This document shows positions 15,101-22,966 of a DNA stretch of 64,000 nucleotides, one piece after another. The notes below the pieces were generated by a model. That model worked only from the letters and a program-made list of their open reading frames with translations. It ran no database searches and was not told where the DNA came from. A program made the translations under genes and the position numbers. Source of the stretch: a virus; the IMG/VR virus record IMGVR_UViG_3300021478_000019, positions 53,511 to 117,510 of that record; one strand, written 5' to 3'. Position 1 is the first letter of the stretch. Every line of letters starts with the position of its first letter.

Positions 15101-15114
15101 CCATAGACGGCCAC
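12100..15114 (-). CDS. Large tail/baseplate protein with tail protein I-like N-terminus
   Basis: 1004 aa. The N-terminal third has the sequence feel of P2 gpI-type baseplate proteins: RYLAMLGFELDFIRTELESL, later LPLLAFQVGLPNEPEIG and KLKGSPRGITEFASIM, the pattern that joins baseplate J to fibres. The remaining 700 residues are beta-rich, Gly/Thr/Pro/Trp-rich and likely form receptor- or carbohydrate-binding modules. GTG at 15114 follows the previous stop by one base. Its position after the J-like gene (16714) and two fibre genes fits the gp25-J-I order of contractile tails. The C-terminal modules could be the host-range determinant. Confidence 0.75.
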   Translation of the reverse strand: MAVYGANIYGTARFGLDPNLARPDFSVAPFVSTPLNYTTLHLTWRKPQSTQCTILQLVINSHNLPQDETDGLIIFNQPVGQATSYTDVGPTPGFNYYTMWGWDAKNLVWVRCTDLIALLPINWGYGNRMYELLPGAYRDQDFVLVDPYNPWAVDGSDAQPPLQRYLAMLGFELDFIRTELESLTSVNDALNCSGALLPLLAFQVGLPNEPEIGMQQERQLIANAIHLYKLKGSPRGITEFASIMTSYPMAQIVHHGYNLMLTRDDSVMDSSIGTWQSWPPPPSDVGLKTFPIPSGTNSGLTLTQIPNLLTVASMTNPTKIIGFQPPVGGNPPPYNNTGMRAQVTLTSVIDITTDPIPVLDFLSGIDGPGTVTFQIQVWSSVARSVELSIWGDVGNGSPIAIGAATTVTSTLHDWKQFQVTATLNPYTTVYNSDGTTTVTTGYYWIYPRLRIISAAGGEAHYITLGMIWPCPPNKIGVDTPVYDYPRDTKIILSPQGTNLLSNPLTSFGTYVPTTQLIGFDGWSAALDPTNMLTYNASTLETGSLGGDWGNPAGCTIAVSHNQYHNGNSSVQMTSTVASGAAYFGPVSVTKYSVVPAQVLTATAWALAGATAEPCCLTMNFYNAAGGFVSGVTGTAVTDVVATSNPATSVWTEVAVTGTVPANAAYVTLWPTVVTVHAAGEVHYWDDLGVFLGAPPPVPTSIASTPLYIHYTSPDEPPGAFTVHGIGSLQVNPVDQRAVVWAGEVLTFTQPPPTLPAGWWADPNNDWFGGATLGPGAIRPWMDPASSTTSPNNWFFINQGYFYLGTAMVGGNWFVQAQPPQTNNVNGFAAVPGQLLNFSIYARYMNAPDPSMAAMRIGLRWYFPDGTWYEDYDTFPLTQGFVRYQFPPDNSIRGETPVEQSTNVPANQVYPFIRFPQAGPGTSFLLNSAMLAPGATMPDYMDFSMYAGNPDYTQGSSGATYYYRGLNARSTRLRAELYRFVPMGSSYTVSFGSGNTAPPLDPTLW

Positions 15115-15115
15115 G

Positions 15116-15904
15116 TCAGATCCCTATCGCCATCCAGGCCAGGGCCACCAGAGCGCGGGCGTCCACCCGGATGTCCTCAATGAACTGGATGATGGCGTAT
15201 GAGTTGGTGAGCGCCTGGAGGATCAGCTGGTCCTCCATGTACTGGAAGGCGTACCAGCCCAGCATGGACCCACCGGGGAAGGGCAGCTTCATGTAGACGA
15301 AGCTCATCAGGGCGGTGAAGGGCGGATCGAAGTAGACGGTCAGGTTGCCGTTGTTGTCGCTGCCGCCCCAGGTCTGGCCTCCCTGGATCCGCAGAGCCTG
15401 GCCGGGCCTACCGCGAACGGTGTTCTGATCCAGTTCCGCGGTCACGTAGCCCTGCATCTGGGACGCGGTCACGCCCGTGCCCTGGACCTGGCCCAGGTTC
15501 ACCAGGTTGTGGGCGCCTCGGGCGGGCGGGGAGGTGACCGGTGCGCTGAAGCCTCGGGACCCGTCAGCCCGCGGATATTGGTGATGGTCATCCGCTCCCA
15601 GGTCCAGCAGGTAGCGGTGGTTGTGGCTGTGGGTCCTGGCAGCCTTGTTCTGGTACAACCACACCACCGAGGCGCCGATGGTGGTCTTGCTGGGGACGGT
15701 GAAAGGACGCACCCCAATGGTCTGCTCGATGGCGATGACCTCTTGGTGGATCTGATCGGTGATATGCGCCGAGTCGATGGTGAGGTCGGTAGTGACCGGC
15801 AGGCCGGTGTTGGGATCGAGCCCGGAGGTCAGCATGTGGTTGGCGTCGCCAGGCTGGTCCTGGTAGACGAGAAACTGGGCCAGGGAGGTGGGGTAGCTGG
15901 CCAT
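15116..15904 (-). CDS. Tail fibre-like protein with HxH motif (paralogue of 15904-16710)
   Basis: 262 aa from ATG 15904, which overlaps the previous stop (TGATG). The middle has HSHNHRYLLDLGADDHHQYP, followed by RADGSRGFSAPV, nearly the same block as in the gene just upstream. The H-x-H pattern occurs in trimeric phage fibres where it binds a metal ion, and the repeated module points to duplication. The N-terminal part has a helical region ending DQIHQEVIAIEQTIG, also matched in the paralogue. The C-terminal domain is beta-rich. Likely a trimeric fibre or baseplate spike attached through the large protein at 12100-15114. Confidence 0.7.
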   Translation of the reverse strand: MASYPTSLAQFLVYQDQPGDANHMLTSGLDPNTGLPVTTDLTIDSAHITDQIHQEVIAIEQTIGVRPFTVPSKTTIGASVVWLYQNKAARTHSHNHRYLLDLGADDHHQYPRADGSRGFSAPVTSPPARGAHNLVNLGQVQGTGVTASQMQGYVTAELDQNTVRGRPGQALRIQGGQTWGGSDNNGNLTVYFDPPFTALMSFVYMKLPFPGGSMLGWYAFQYMEDQLILQALTNSYAIIQFIEDIRVDARALVALAWMAIGI

Positions 15905-16710
15905 CAGCTGCCCAACGCGATCCACGAACAGGAGAAGTTCATGTACGGCTGCCAGCTGTAGTCATGGGAGACCTGCACCACCACGGCGTTTAGGGCGTAG
16001 GCCACCAGGGTCACCTGGGCCTCGATCCAGTTGTAGGGCCCGTTGGGGCAGCCGCCGCCACCCGGTGGAGGGAGCTTGGTGCAGGTGAATGCTTGCAGGC
16101 AAAAGGGGAAGGGCGACGAGAAGGGTATGGTGACCCGCCCATCGCCACCGGTGCAGGCGGTGGTGAGCCCGCCAATGATCTTCCAGGTGCCGGCGTGAGG
16201 AGTGCCCCACAGGGCCTGAGCGCCGGGCGCTCCCACTACCGCTTCCAGGGCGGCGTCGTCCGCGATCTGCTCGGCCTGGGCGGCGTTGATGTAGCCGAAG
16301 GACTGCACCTGGTGCAGGGTCACCAGGTTGGAGGCGCCGGTGCCGGCGACCCCGTTCACTGGCGCAGTGAAACCCCGCGAACCGTCTGCCCGAGGGTATT
16401 GCAGGTGATCATCACCAGCTGCGTCGCCCGTGAGCAGGTGATGGTCATGGCTGTGGTTGACCGGAGCCTTATTGGTGTAGAGGTCTTGCACGGCGCCCGA
16501 GAAGGTGACGTAGGGCGTGCCCGAGAACGGCGCTGACCCCAGGGTCTTCTCGATGGAGTACACCTCGTCATGGATCTCGTTGACGCTGTGGGCCCAGATG
16601 ACGTCGGTGTAATCGTGATAGGTGGTGAAGACCTTGAGGGCGTTGGGCCACACCGCATTGACGCCTGCTATGGGTGCGGGGCGTTCGCCAGGTGGGATTG
16701 AAACCGACAT
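15904..16710 (-). CDS. Tail fibre-like protein with HxH motif
   Basis: 268 aa; ATG 16710 lies behind AGGAATTTAAGCG. It shares with its downstream neighbour a helical stretch (HSVNEIHDEVYSIEKTLGS), the HSHDHHLLTGDAAGDDHLQY block and RADGSRGFTAPV. The C-terminal half diverges and contains a Gly/Pro-rich loop followed by aromatic beta strands. It is probably a trimeric fibre subunit. The gene sits 3 bases after the baseplate J-like gene in the same operon, the place where contractile phages keep tail protein I and fibre genes. Confidence 0.7.
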   Translation of the reverse strand: MSVSIPPGERPAPIAGVNAVWPNALKVFTTYHDYTDVIWAHSVNEIHDEVYSIEKTLGSAPFSGTPYVTFSGAVQDLYTNKAPVNHSHDHHLLTGDAAGDDHLQYPRADGSRGFTAPVNGVAGTGASNLVTLHQVQSFGYINAAQAEQIADDAALEAVVGAPGAQALWGTPHAGTWKIIGGLTTACTGGDGRVTIPFSSPFPFCLQAFTCTKLPPPGGGGCPNGPYNWIEAQVTLVAYALNAVVVQVSHDYSWQPYMNFSCSWIALGS

Positions 16711-16713
16711 CGC

Positions 16714-18597
16714 TTAAATTCCTCCCGTCGCAGTCACGGTGACGTTGTTGGCCTGGGGAATTTCGTAGACGTTGCAGACCACGTCACCGACGCTCAGGGG
16801 AGTGTTCTCATGCCGGCTCAGGACCGTGACCTGGCAGTAGTCCACGCCCTCGACGGCTTGCACGTTGTGGTACACGCTGGACACAGTGACCCGGTAGCCG
16901 AAGTCGACGACGGAGAACAGCATGAGGTTGTAGATGGCCGCGATGGTGTTGGCCCTGACGCTGGCCTGGTTGTACTGGGGCAACACCTGGATCGCTACCG
17001 TCACATCCACCGGCACATACCCGACCTGGATGGCACCCAGCTTGTTGTACTGCGGCGCCAGGATTTGGACCGAGGTGCCCACCATCTTCTTGTCATCCAG
17101 GTAGCCGGTGTAGGCCGAGTTGGTGATGGAGGGGGTGAGGTTGGCGACCGCAGTGTTCAAGGCTGAGGGCGGGTTGATGAAGTCCCCGGTGGGGTGGATA
17201 TAGATGTTGACGCTGCTGTAGGCCGTCGAGGTGGCGGCAGCCTTGGCCACGCTGGGGTTGTTGAGGACCAGGGCGGCGTAGTCGTCGAGGGTGACCGCCC
17301 GGTTGATGGCCGTGATCGACAGGGGAGCGTGGATGCGGATGTGATCGAGGGTCTCGGCGTCGGCGCCTCCCGACGCACCGGCGGGATTGGTGACGGCGAC
17401 GACGTTGGAGATATTGGGAAGAGCGGTGACCAGGTTGGTCAAGGTGTTGGCCGACACGTTCCCAGCGGCGCCCCCACCTATCGTATATGCCGCGGTGATG
17501 GTGGATCCAGGGATGGGTACTCGACCATTTATCCCGTCACCGAAGCTGACCGTGACCACCCCGTTGGCGTCGGTGTTGAGGGTGTAGGCCAACTCGGTGG
17601 ACATGGCGTCGACCAGGCGCTGAAAATAGTTCCAGGTGGCCGGCCCGCCCCCTTCATCGATGGTGATTATTACGCTGCCGTCCACCACCGGAGTCTGGAA
17701 CAGGGTGTAGCTCTGCGCCGGCAAGCCAGTGGACGTGCCAATGACCTCACCGGAGGTGCTGACGCCGTGCTGGGCCGGGACACCACCGCCGGGCTGGGGC
17801 GGCATGGTATTGGCGGTGTAGACGGCGCTGGGGACAGCTGGCTGGTAGGTGACCGTGATGGCCACCCCGTTGGCGGGCTTGGCCCCATGCACCCCGTCAC
17901 CGAACTGGATGGTGTTCGGTAGGGGCGAGCCCACCACCGTGAACATGGTGGCGGTGGCTACTTGGCCCGCCAGGTTGTTGCCGGGAGCCAAGGTCCAGGT
18001 GGCGCCGCCCACTGTGACGGTCTGGTTGGCGCCGCCACCGTTGAAGTAATACGGTCCCTGATTCAGCAGGATCTGCTGACCGGCCAGGTTGGTGCCCGTG
18101 GCGGTCTGGGTGGTCGGCGTGAAGTCGCCCCAGATGTAGGCGTCCTGGGTGGTCTCAAAGGTGGTGGCGCCGGTACTGGTCAGGTCTCCTTGCACCTGGG
18201 TGCCCGCCGGGATGAGGACCGTGGGGCAGGGCGCGGTGACACTGAACTGCAACATGACCAGAGCGGAGACGTTGCCGTAGGGGGTGTAGTCGAGCAGCGA
18301 GGCCAGGTTGAGGACCGACTGGCGCTGCTGGGCCGTGGCCAGGAAGGCTTCGTTGGCGATCCGGTCGCTGTAGAAGTTGATGATGTCGCCCATGTAGCTG
18401 AACAACTCGATCAACACGATGCCGAAGTCGCCGGGAGAACGGTCAGTCCACTCGGGCAGATAGGTCGGGATCAGGTTGATCAGGTCGTTGACCAGGCTGC
18501 CGTAATCCCGGCTGGTGTAGTCGACCTGGGGGATGGTGGACAGGCTCGGTATGACATCGGCCAAGGTTCCCGCGATGGCACTGGGCACCATGGTCAT
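16714..18597 (-). CDS. Baseplate J-like protein
   Basis: 627 aa, the structural wedge of a contractile-tail baseplate. The N-terminus (PQVDYTSRDYGSLVNDLINL, then GDFGIVLIELFSYMGDIINF and YSDRIANEAFL) is the typical opening of phage baseplate J proteins. The central part is beta-rich with FGDGVHGAKP and FGDGINGRVP, and the C-terminal part holds the conserved RAVTLDDYAALV region. Its ATG overlaps the stop of the gp25-like gene (ATGA), the usual gp25-J order. Together they show that the tail is contractile. Confidence 0.9.
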   Translation of the reverse strand: MTMVPSAIAGTLADVIPSLSTIPQVDYTSRDYGSLVNDLINLIPTYLPEWTDRSPGDFGIVLIELFSYMGDIINFYSDRIANEAFLATAQQRQSVLNLASLLDYTPYGNVSALVMLQFSVTAPCPTVLIPAGTQVQGDLTSTGATTFETTQDAYIWGDFTPTTQTATGTNLAGQQILLNQGPYYFNGGGANQTVTVGGATWTLAPGNNLAGQVATATMFTVVGSPLPNTIQFGDGVHGAKPANGVAITVTYQPAVPSAVYTANTMPPQPGGGVPAQHGVSTSGEVIGTSTGLPAQSYTLFQTPVVDGSVIITIDEGGGPATWNYFQRLVDAMSTELAYTLNTDANGVVTVSFGDGINGRVPIPGSTITAAYTIGGGAAGNVSANTLTNLVTALPNISNVVAVTNPAGASGGADAETLDHIRIHAPLSITAINRAVTLDDYAALVLNNPSVAKAAATSTAYSSVNIYIHPTGDFINPPSALNTAVANLTPSITNSAYTGYLDDKKMVGTSVQILAPQYNKLGAIQVGYVPVDVTVAIQVLPQYNQASVRANTIAAIYNLMLFSVVDFGYRVTVSSVYHNVQAVEGVDYCQVTVLSRHENTPLSVGDVVCNVYEIPQANNVTVTATGGI

Positions 18598-19469
18598 GAC
18601 ATGACCTCGACGCCGATGCCGCCCATCGAGAAGGCGATGGTATGGCGGGTGGGTGAGACTCCTACCGAGAAATGAACGGTCACGTTGGCGAGGCCGGCAT
18701 TGAAGAGATCCGGCGTCATGGAGATCTCGTTGATGGTGATGTTGGGCTCCCAGGCTTGGAGGCTCTGCTGCGTGGCCGAAATAATGGTCTGCTCGACGAA
18801 GGGGTCATTGCTCTCAAAGACGAAGCTTCGCAGGCCGGCTCCATACCCCGGTCGCATGACTCGTTCTCCGGGGCTGGTCAGCAGGAGAGCCAGGATGTGG
18901 TTCTGGGCCCACAGGACCGGGTCGGTGTCGTAGGCCACTCCTCCACCGGTCCCTAGCTTGAGCGGCAGCACGCTCCACGGGATGATGGGATTGCCATTGG
19001 TGTCCAGCATCGGGTTGCCGTTGTCGTCGAGGGGGCTGCTACCGGGTGGCACTCCGCTGCTGGCCACCGTGGCCATCCATGACTGGTTCATATACAGGAC
19101 GGCGTCGTTGACGTTGTACTGGGTGCTGGCGTTCCAGTTGACCACGTTGGCCCAGGGGTAGATTGGGTTGCCGTTGATGTCGGTGATGGGGTCACCGTTG
19201 TCGTCGAGCATGGGACTGAGCGGTGGCACGCCCGTGACCGCCTGGCTGGTCGTCCACACCATGTTGTTGTACATGACGGCGTCGTTGACGTTGTAGCTGG
19301 CGCCCGGATCGTAGAACCCAGGAGGACTAGCAGTGCCCGGCGCCCAGTTGAGGGCGGGCATTCCGACTTGTCCCTGAACAGCAACAGTGCTGCCGCCGAT
19401 ACGGAAGGGCTGGGCCATCTCCCAGGTCTGGGGCAGCTGGCGGAAATTGGAAGGGACCCAGAAGCTCAT
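18594..19469 (-). CDS. gp25-like baseplate wedge protein fused to two sugar-binding-like modules
   Basis: 291 aa. The C-terminal 120 residues contain LALLLTSPGERVMRPGYGAG and SFVFESNDPF, the core of the gp25/W baseplate family. Before it are two tandem copies of a 55-residue module (YNVNDAVMYNNMVWTTSQAV and YNVNDAVLYMNQSWMATVAS, each followed by DDNG and DxNGNPI), which look like chitin-binding or carbohydrate-binding type modules with conserved aromatic residues. gp25 proteins are usually near 130 aa, so the N-terminal half is an addition. ATG 19469 overlaps the preceding stop (ATGA); the longer frame to 19538 lies inside that gene. Confidence 0.85.
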   Translation of the reverse strand: MSFWVPSNFRQLPQTWEMAQPFRIGGSTVAVQGQVGMPALNWAPGTASPPGFYDPGASYNVNDAVMYNNMVWTTSQAVTGVPPLSPMLDDNGDPITDINGNPIYPWANVVNWNASTQYNVNDAVLYMNQSWMATVASSGVPPGSSPLDDNGNPMLDTNGNPIIPWSVLPLKLGTGGGVAYDTDPVLWAQNHILALLLTSPGERVMRPGYGAGLRSFVFESNDPFVEQTIISATQQSLQAWEPNITINEISMTPDLFNAGLANVTVHFSVGVSPTRHTIAFSMGGIGVEVMS

Positions 19470-20278
19470 ACCATTGCTCTGACGACGAAGTAGGCCCGGT
19501 CTGCTCCGACGTAGCCCTGGAGCCCAGTGACAGAACACTGATGCTGAACCTGGAGAGTGTCCCCAGCCTTGCAGGGAATGACGTCAGTCGCCTGGCATAC
19601 CTGGGCGGCACCGGCAATGGTGCTGTCAGGCGTGCCATTCCAGGCGGTCGAGACGTTATTGTGCATCAGATGGACGTTGTACCACTGGTTGGCGCCGGTG
19701 GTGGCAAAGCCCACCTGGGCATGGACGAGATAGTCGGCGGCGTAAGGGCAAACGAAGGTGGTCCCGCCACTCCAGTTGCTGCCGTATTCAATGGTGTCGA
19801 AGCCGTAGATGGTGGGGGTCGTAGAGGTGCCATAGCCCGCAACCCGGTGGGCCTTGCCTCGGGCTGCCTTACCTGGCACCGCGTTGGCGAACTGACGAAC
19901 ATCACCAAGACTGGTTCCGGTGATGACCCAGAGCGGGATCTCGTAGATGTCGGTGAGGTTCTGGGTGGGCTGCTGCGGGGTCGGCAGCAGGGTGAAGATC
20001 ATCTGCCGGCCCGTGGGATCCATGCGAGCCACTACCGTGCCGTTGGTCACGGCGAGGGCCTTGTTGCCCTGGGTCTCTCCATAGAAGCCGTCGATCCAGG
20101 CCCCACCGGACTGGATGGTCAGTACCCCCCCGGACAGGGTGGCGTTGAACTGATTGAGATAGCCGGGCACCACTCCGCTGCCATAGAACAGGCGGGCCAT
20201 GAGCCGCCACCGCGGTTGGCTGGCGTTGAGCCCCTGCCCTTGGTCGAAGGGGAAGAAGCTGTCGAGGGCGATACTCAT
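19466..20278 (-). CDS. Tail fibre or distal tail protein with C1q-like C-terminus
   Basis: 270 aa. The N-terminal half (FFPFDQGQGLNASQPRWRLM and so on) is homologous to the next upstream gene, so the two arose by duplication. The C-terminal half contains TFVCPYAADYLVHAQVGFA and a QVQHQCSVTG segment, typical of C1q/TNF-like jelly-roll domains that many fibres use for receptor binding. It begins with ATG overlapping the stop of the upstream gene (ATGA). It likely forms part of the baseplate periphery next to the gp25-like wedge. Confidence 0.7.
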   Translation of the reverse strand: MSIALDSFFPFDQGQGLNASQPRWRLMARLFYGSGVVPGYLNQFNATLSGGVLTIQSGGAWIDGFYGETQGNKALAVTNGTVVARMDPTGRQMIFTLLPTPQQPTQNLTDIYEIPLWVITGTSLGDVRQFANAVPGKAARGKAHRVAGYGTSTTPTIYGFDTIEYGSNWSGGTTFVCPYAADYLVHAQVGFATTGANQWYNVHLMHNNVSTAWNGTPDSTIAGAAQVCQATDVIPCKAGDTLQVQHQCSVTGLQGYVGADRAYFVVRAMV

Positions 20279-21174
20279 GAGGATGCTCCGAGGTCAATCA
20301 GGCGCATGGACAGGGTCATATTGGAGACCTGAATGCCGGGGCCCGGCCCCGCAACTACCAGCCATCCGGCGTTCTTGAGTCCCGTAGTCACCGGGATCAC
20401 ACCTGACAAAGTGATGGGCAGGGCGAGTGTCTGCAGGGACATGCCCGCCCCCCAGGCTGAGTTGCCCGGTTGCATAGCGGTGGTCGGTGCCAGCTGGGCT
20501 TGACCCGCGACACCTTGCTGATAGGTCAGCTGACAGGAAGCGGTCTGGGCCGCGGACAAGTCGGTGAGGGTGATCATGGCTGAGCCCTCGATCTTGGCCC
20601 AGCCGGCATAGGGCACTCGGGCCACCATGAACTGAGCCATGACCAGCGGACTGGTGCCTCCCGTGGCAATGGATATGGGGCCGTCAAGGCGACCGGCCCA
20701 GGTCACGCCTTGACCACCGATGATGAAGGTCCGTAGGTCGGTCAAGGTGGCGCCGCCGGTGACCAGCCATAGCGGGATCTCCCAGAGGCTGAGGGATTGC
20801 GTGTAGCCGGAATAGTCGGTGGCGCCGCTCTTGTAGTAGATGGAGCAGATCTCGTTGACGAGGTCCACCCCGGCCACGATGGTGCCGTTGCCGGTGACGC
20901 TGACGACGTTCTGGGGGGCCATCACTTCGGCGTAGTAGCCGTGAATGAACGCCGCACCGGGCTGGATGGTCACCGTGTTGCTGGCGATGGTGGCGAACAG
21001 CTGGGTTACGGTGGAGACACCGGTGGGATAGTTCTGGAGGACCCCGTCTGGGCACCACAGCTGAGCCATCTTGCGCCAGCGGGCGCTGTTGGCCGAGGCC
21101 CCGAATCCCTTGTCGAAGGGAAAATACTCATCGAAGTTCGGCACTACTGACCCTGCCCCGTCAGGTTTTGCCAC
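20275..21174 (-). CDS. Tail fibre or distal tail protein (paralogue of 19466-20278)
   Basis: 299 aa. Residues about 14-150 parallel the downstream gene: EYFPFDKGFGASANSARWRK, then QPGAAFIHGYYAEV and SLWEIPLWLVTGG. The C-terminal half is different and beta-rich, as expected of modular fibres that exchange tips. The start overlaps the end of 21144-21686 by 31 bp, so it is translated by coupling. Likely a virion protein of the baseplate or short fibres. No enzyme motif is visible. Confidence 0.7.
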   Translation of the reverse strand: MAKPDGAGSVVPNFDEYFPFDKGFGASANSARWRKMAQLWCPDGVLQNYPTGVSTVTQLFATIASNTVTIQPGAAFIHGYYAEVMAPQNVVSVTGNGTIVAGVDLVNEICSIYYKSGATDYSGYTQSLSLWEIPLWLVTGGATLTDLRTFIIGGQGVTWAGRLDGPISIATGGTSPLVMAQFMVARVPYAGWAKIEGSAMITLTDLSAAQTASCQLTYQQGVAGQAQLAPTTAMQPGNSAWGAGMSLQTLALPITLSGVIPVTTGLKNAGWLVVAGPGPGIQVSNMTLSMRLIDLGASS

Positions 21175-21686
21175 TTCTGGCGGTGCTGTTCCGACACTGA
21201 CGGCCCACTGCCGGGAACACCAGAGAAGGGCGCCCAGTAGCCAGGCTTTCCTGCTCCTTGCTCACCACCCGCACGCATTGCTTCGTCGATGCCCATGGGC
21301 TCGGTGACCGTGCTACCGCCGTGTTCCTCAGCTTCCAGGGCTCCTGGGTCGAGCCCGGTCTGGGGCCGGCGGGTCTGGGCCCGGAAGTAGTCGTTCAGGT
21401 GGGACGGGGTCTGGGGCAACCCCAGGGTGTGGCGCAGCGCCGCGCCCAGGCCGGCGTGGCGGAAGTAGTTGGCCTTCTGGTTCTGGTCGAGGACCCTGCC
21501 GACCTGCTTGCGGACATCGGGGGTCAGCAGCTGCCGCCTGTTGGTGTTGCGCCCCATCCCGGTGTTGGGCTCAAGCCCGCCAGTGCCAGGGATGATCTGG
21601 GCCTCACCGGTGAGAGGCGGCCTACCCGGCCTCCAGTTGACGTCGCCGGGACCCTCCGGGCCAGTGCGTGGAGCTATGTCGGACAT
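21144..21686 (-). CDS. Unknown virion-operon protein (180 aa)
   Basis: Gly/Pro/Arg-rich and polar, with a helical middle (RRQLLTPDVRKQVGRVLDQN). No family is recognised. It overlaps the following gene by 31 bp. Its place between unknown proteins and fibre genes suggests a minor structural or assembly protein. Rightward frames across this area (21258-21719, 21469-21810) are Arg/Pro/Ser-rich shadows without ribosome binding sites. Confidence 0.6.
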   Translation of the reverse strand: MSDIAPRTGPEGPGDVNWRPGRPPLTGEAQIIPGTGGLEPNTGMGRNTNRRQLLTPDVRKQVGRVLDQNQKANYFRHAGLGAALRHTLGLPQTPSHLNDYFRAQTRRPQTGLDPGALEAEEHGGSTVTEPMGIDEAMRAGGEQGAGKPGYWAPFSGVPGSGPSVSEQHRQKWQNLTGQGQ

Positions 21687-21689
21687 GGG

Positions 21690-22193
21690 TCATCTCCAGG
21701 GGGGTGCGAGCTTGCGTAGCTGGGTGGTGCGTCCTATGCCCGGATCGGCACCCCACAGAGACTGCTGGCGAGGAGAGAACATGGGCACCTTGTCGAAGTC
21801 GGGTACGTAGCGCTCCGACAGCACCATGGTGTCAACGGGGACCCCTCGGCTCTCCCGTACCAGCCCTCGGTCGGGCTGGAGGTCGGGTGGGAAGAGGTAA
21901 TCCGAGGGGTCGATCCGTTCCCCCTTGTGGACCCCCCGCACATAGGAGCGCTGGTTCTGACGGCTCTTCAGATTGTCGAGGAGGCGGTCTCCACGCCGGG
22001 AGTTGATCGTGCCGAGGTAGCCATCGGGATACATCGCCTCCGGGGTGCGGTTGTACATCGACCGCCGCGCATCCAAGGCGTCTCGGAAATACGGTCCCAT
22101 ACCCCCGCCCCCGCCAACCGTGTTGGCATTTCCGGGGGCCCCCATATTCATTGGGGGGAGGTACTGCCACGGCGTGAAGACCCCTCGGGGCAT
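21690..22193 (-). CDS. Unknown virion-operon protein (167 aa)
   Basis: Polar, Arg/Pro/Tyr-rich protein with a Gly-rich segment near residue 25 and a compact-looking middle (RGDRLLDNLKSRQNQRSY). Its ATG overlaps the stop of the upstream gene and it ends three bases before the next start, so it is one of a tightly packed group of four short unknown genes at the head of the tail operon. No motif allows a functional call. Confidence 0.6.
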   Translation of the reverse strand: MPRGVFTPWQYLPPMNMGAPGNANTVGGGGGMGPYFRDALDARRSMYNRTPEAMYPDGYLGTINSRRGDRLLDNLKSRQNQRSYVRGVHKGERIDPSDYLFPPDLQPDRGLVRESRGVPVDTMVLSERYVPDFDKVPMFSPRQQSLWGADPGIGRTTQLRKLAPPWR

Positions 22194-22435
22194 CAGTCCA
22201 TCACTGATGTCGCATCGAAGAACCCGCGCACTTCTTCATTGCGGGAGTGGGCCACCGGCATCAGCTGGCCCAGATAGTGGGGATCCTGGGCGTCTTCATT
22301 GCCGCTGAGCTTGTCGCTCATGACCATGTCGTAGGTGGGCCCGTGGGGCTCACCCTGGTGCTGCTGAGCCTGCTCGTAGCTGCCGCCTCCAGCGCTGGTG
22401 GGAGCATTCGTGGGGAACCCTCGGGCTGGGCTCAT
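22193..22435 (-). CDS. Small unknown protein (80 aa)
   Basis: Begins MSPARGFPTNAPTSAGGGS and is polar with many Gln, His and Asp. ATG 22435 overlaps the previous stop as ATGA, which fixes the start; the longer frame to 22819 is Arg-rich and out of frame with the real upstream gene. The stop touches the next ATG. Function unknown; expressed with the tail genes. Confidence 0.55.
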   Translation of the reverse strand: MSPARGFPTNAPTSAGGGSYEQAQQHQGEPHGPTYDMVMSDKLSGNEDAQDPHYLGQLMPVAHSRNEEVRGFFDATSVMD

Positions 22436-22920
22436 GGCTCGTTGCCCATCATCCCGGTCTGGAAGTTCGTGGTCCGACTGGGCGTCGAGGGCACGATGTG
22501 GCCCCCGCCCTGGGTCGGTACCGGCGACTCGGTGGGGATCTTCATGGACGGCGACACCGTCAGCCGGGCCGTCGCCGCCTCCCCTTGGGACATGGCTACC
22601 CGAGAGGGATGGGGCTCTTGGATCACCCCAGCTGAGACCCCGCTGGCGAAGGCGGCGTTGTCGCTGGCCAGGGGCGGGCCGGCACCGCGACCGTAGGTAT
22701 CGGAGCCCGTCTCGTAGGCATCGGGCACCCCCTTGAGCCGGCCCCCGGTGGCGCCGATCCCGCCAGCGAGATCGCCAGGCGTCCCTACCTGTCCAGGCTG
22801 GGGTCCGGGTGGGGTCCAAGATCCATTTTGCTTTGCTGCTTTTTCGGCCATACCCAGGTGACTACTTTCTGCTCCCATGCGACGACGAATCGCATGACCG
22901 ACACGTCTCTGATCAGCCAT
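22432..22920 (-). CDS. Unknown first protein of the tail operon (162 aa)
   Basis: A Gly/Pro/Ser-rich, mostly disordered-looking protein. ATG 22920 is chosen because TAACAT, a near-ideal actinobacterial -10 box, ends exactly 6 bases before it, and no ribosome binding site is present: a leaderless first gene. Later in-frame ATGs (MGAESS, MAEKAAK) also lack ribosome binding sites. It is the first gene of the leftward operon that runs to the terminator at 11697-11724. Function unknown, possibly a small virion or assembly protein. Confidence 0.6.
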   Translation of the reverse strand: MADQRRVGHAIRRRMGAESSHLGMAEKAAKQNGSWTPPGPQPGQVGTPGDLAGGIGATGGRLKGVPDAYETGSDTYGRGAGPPLASDNAAFASGVSAGVIQEPHPSRVAMSQGEAATARLTVSPSMKIPTESPVPTQGGGHIVPSTPSRTTNFQTGMMGNEP

Positions 22921-22926
22921 GGGTCG

Positions 22927-22932
22927 ATGTTA
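22927..22932 (-). promoter_or_regulatory. -10 box of the tail operon (leaderless)
   Basis: TAACAT on the - strand, followed by CGACCC and the ATG at 22920. The spacing would place transcription start at or next to the start codon. No clear -35 box was seen. Confidence 0.5.
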
Positions 22933-22966
22933 GGGCCGGGCGGGCCGAGGGCCCCGACCACAGGAG

